30,186 nucleotides of DNA from NCBI GenBank assembly GCA_964558315.1, contig CAZLCL010000005.1:1-30186 (forward strand). The letters are read 5' to 3'. The translations under genes were made by a program, and so were the position numbers. Below the pieces are notes generated by a model. It was not told the origin of the DNA. It searched no databases and worked only from the letters and a program-made list of their open reading frames with translations. This stretch comes from MWCM01 sp964558315 (lineage in GTDB: Bacteria > Patescibacteriota > UBA1384 > XYA2-FULL-43-10). Positions 30,101-30,186 of this stretch are shown here, one piece after another; position 1 is the first letter of the stretch; each line of letters starts with the position of its first letter.

Positions 30101-30186
30101 CACACTAAATGCTATTTACTAGAAAATATTGTTTAAAAGAAAAGTTTATAATCATTAGTCAAAAAATATGGCTTGGTCTTAGAGCT

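Overview
The window looks like a chromosomal scaffold from a small-genome, AT-rich bacterium of the Candidate Phyla Radiation (Patescibacteria). This is an inference from gene content and style: many short CPR-type conserved hypotheticals, a Def-Fmt fusion, a reduced rpsP-KH-trmD cluster without rimM, bactofilin, a stand-alone Memo-family protein, and frequent genes without a Shine-Dalgarno motif. Genetic code 11 works throughout; I see no in-frame UGA. Two 100-N assembly gaps (6961-7060, 16069-16168) interrupt it. The second falsely joins two genes.

Layout. 1-560: debris, a REP-like hairpin and two decayed 3' ends of HD-phosphohydrolase genes. 562-5776: an accessory-looking rightward block: a LOG-like protein, a membrane-anchored hypothetical, a CYTH protein, MazG, an MFS-like carrier, a pair of small membrane proteins, then a tight four-gene run (DUF2164, a 38-aa membrane peptide, a DUF3850/ASCH protein, an HD hydrolase) ending at a bidirectional terminator. 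5912-14038 (leftward): L25, a zinc-ribbon protein, uvrB, trmD, KH protein, rpsP, def-fmt, galE. Between uvrB and trmD a candidate structured RNA is encoded on the opposite strand. 14123-16852 (leftward): priA and Memo, both cut by the gap. 16915-18222: der. 18219-18929: lepB (leftward). 19038-20476: lgt-dksA/traR-lspA. 20503-22935 (leftward): rplT, rpmI, infC, a lipid-kinase-like protein, bactofilin. 23307-29943 (rightward): uvrA, a HAD-cupin fusion, a Y-family polymerase, a small membrane protein, rnhB.

Functionally this is mainly housekeeping: translation (L25, S16, L20, L35, IF3, TrmD, Def-Fmt), DNA repair and replication restart (UvrA, UvrB, PriA, Pol IV-like, RNase HII), and export and lipoprotein maturation (LepB, Lgt, LspA). 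The most unusual items are the orphan structured RNA at about 9253-9415, a palindromic repeat inserted in frame inside trmD, an AUA start codon on infC behind a near-consensus promoter, a GTTC-N7-GTTC element in the promoter of the Y-family polymerase, and the HAD-cupin fusion.
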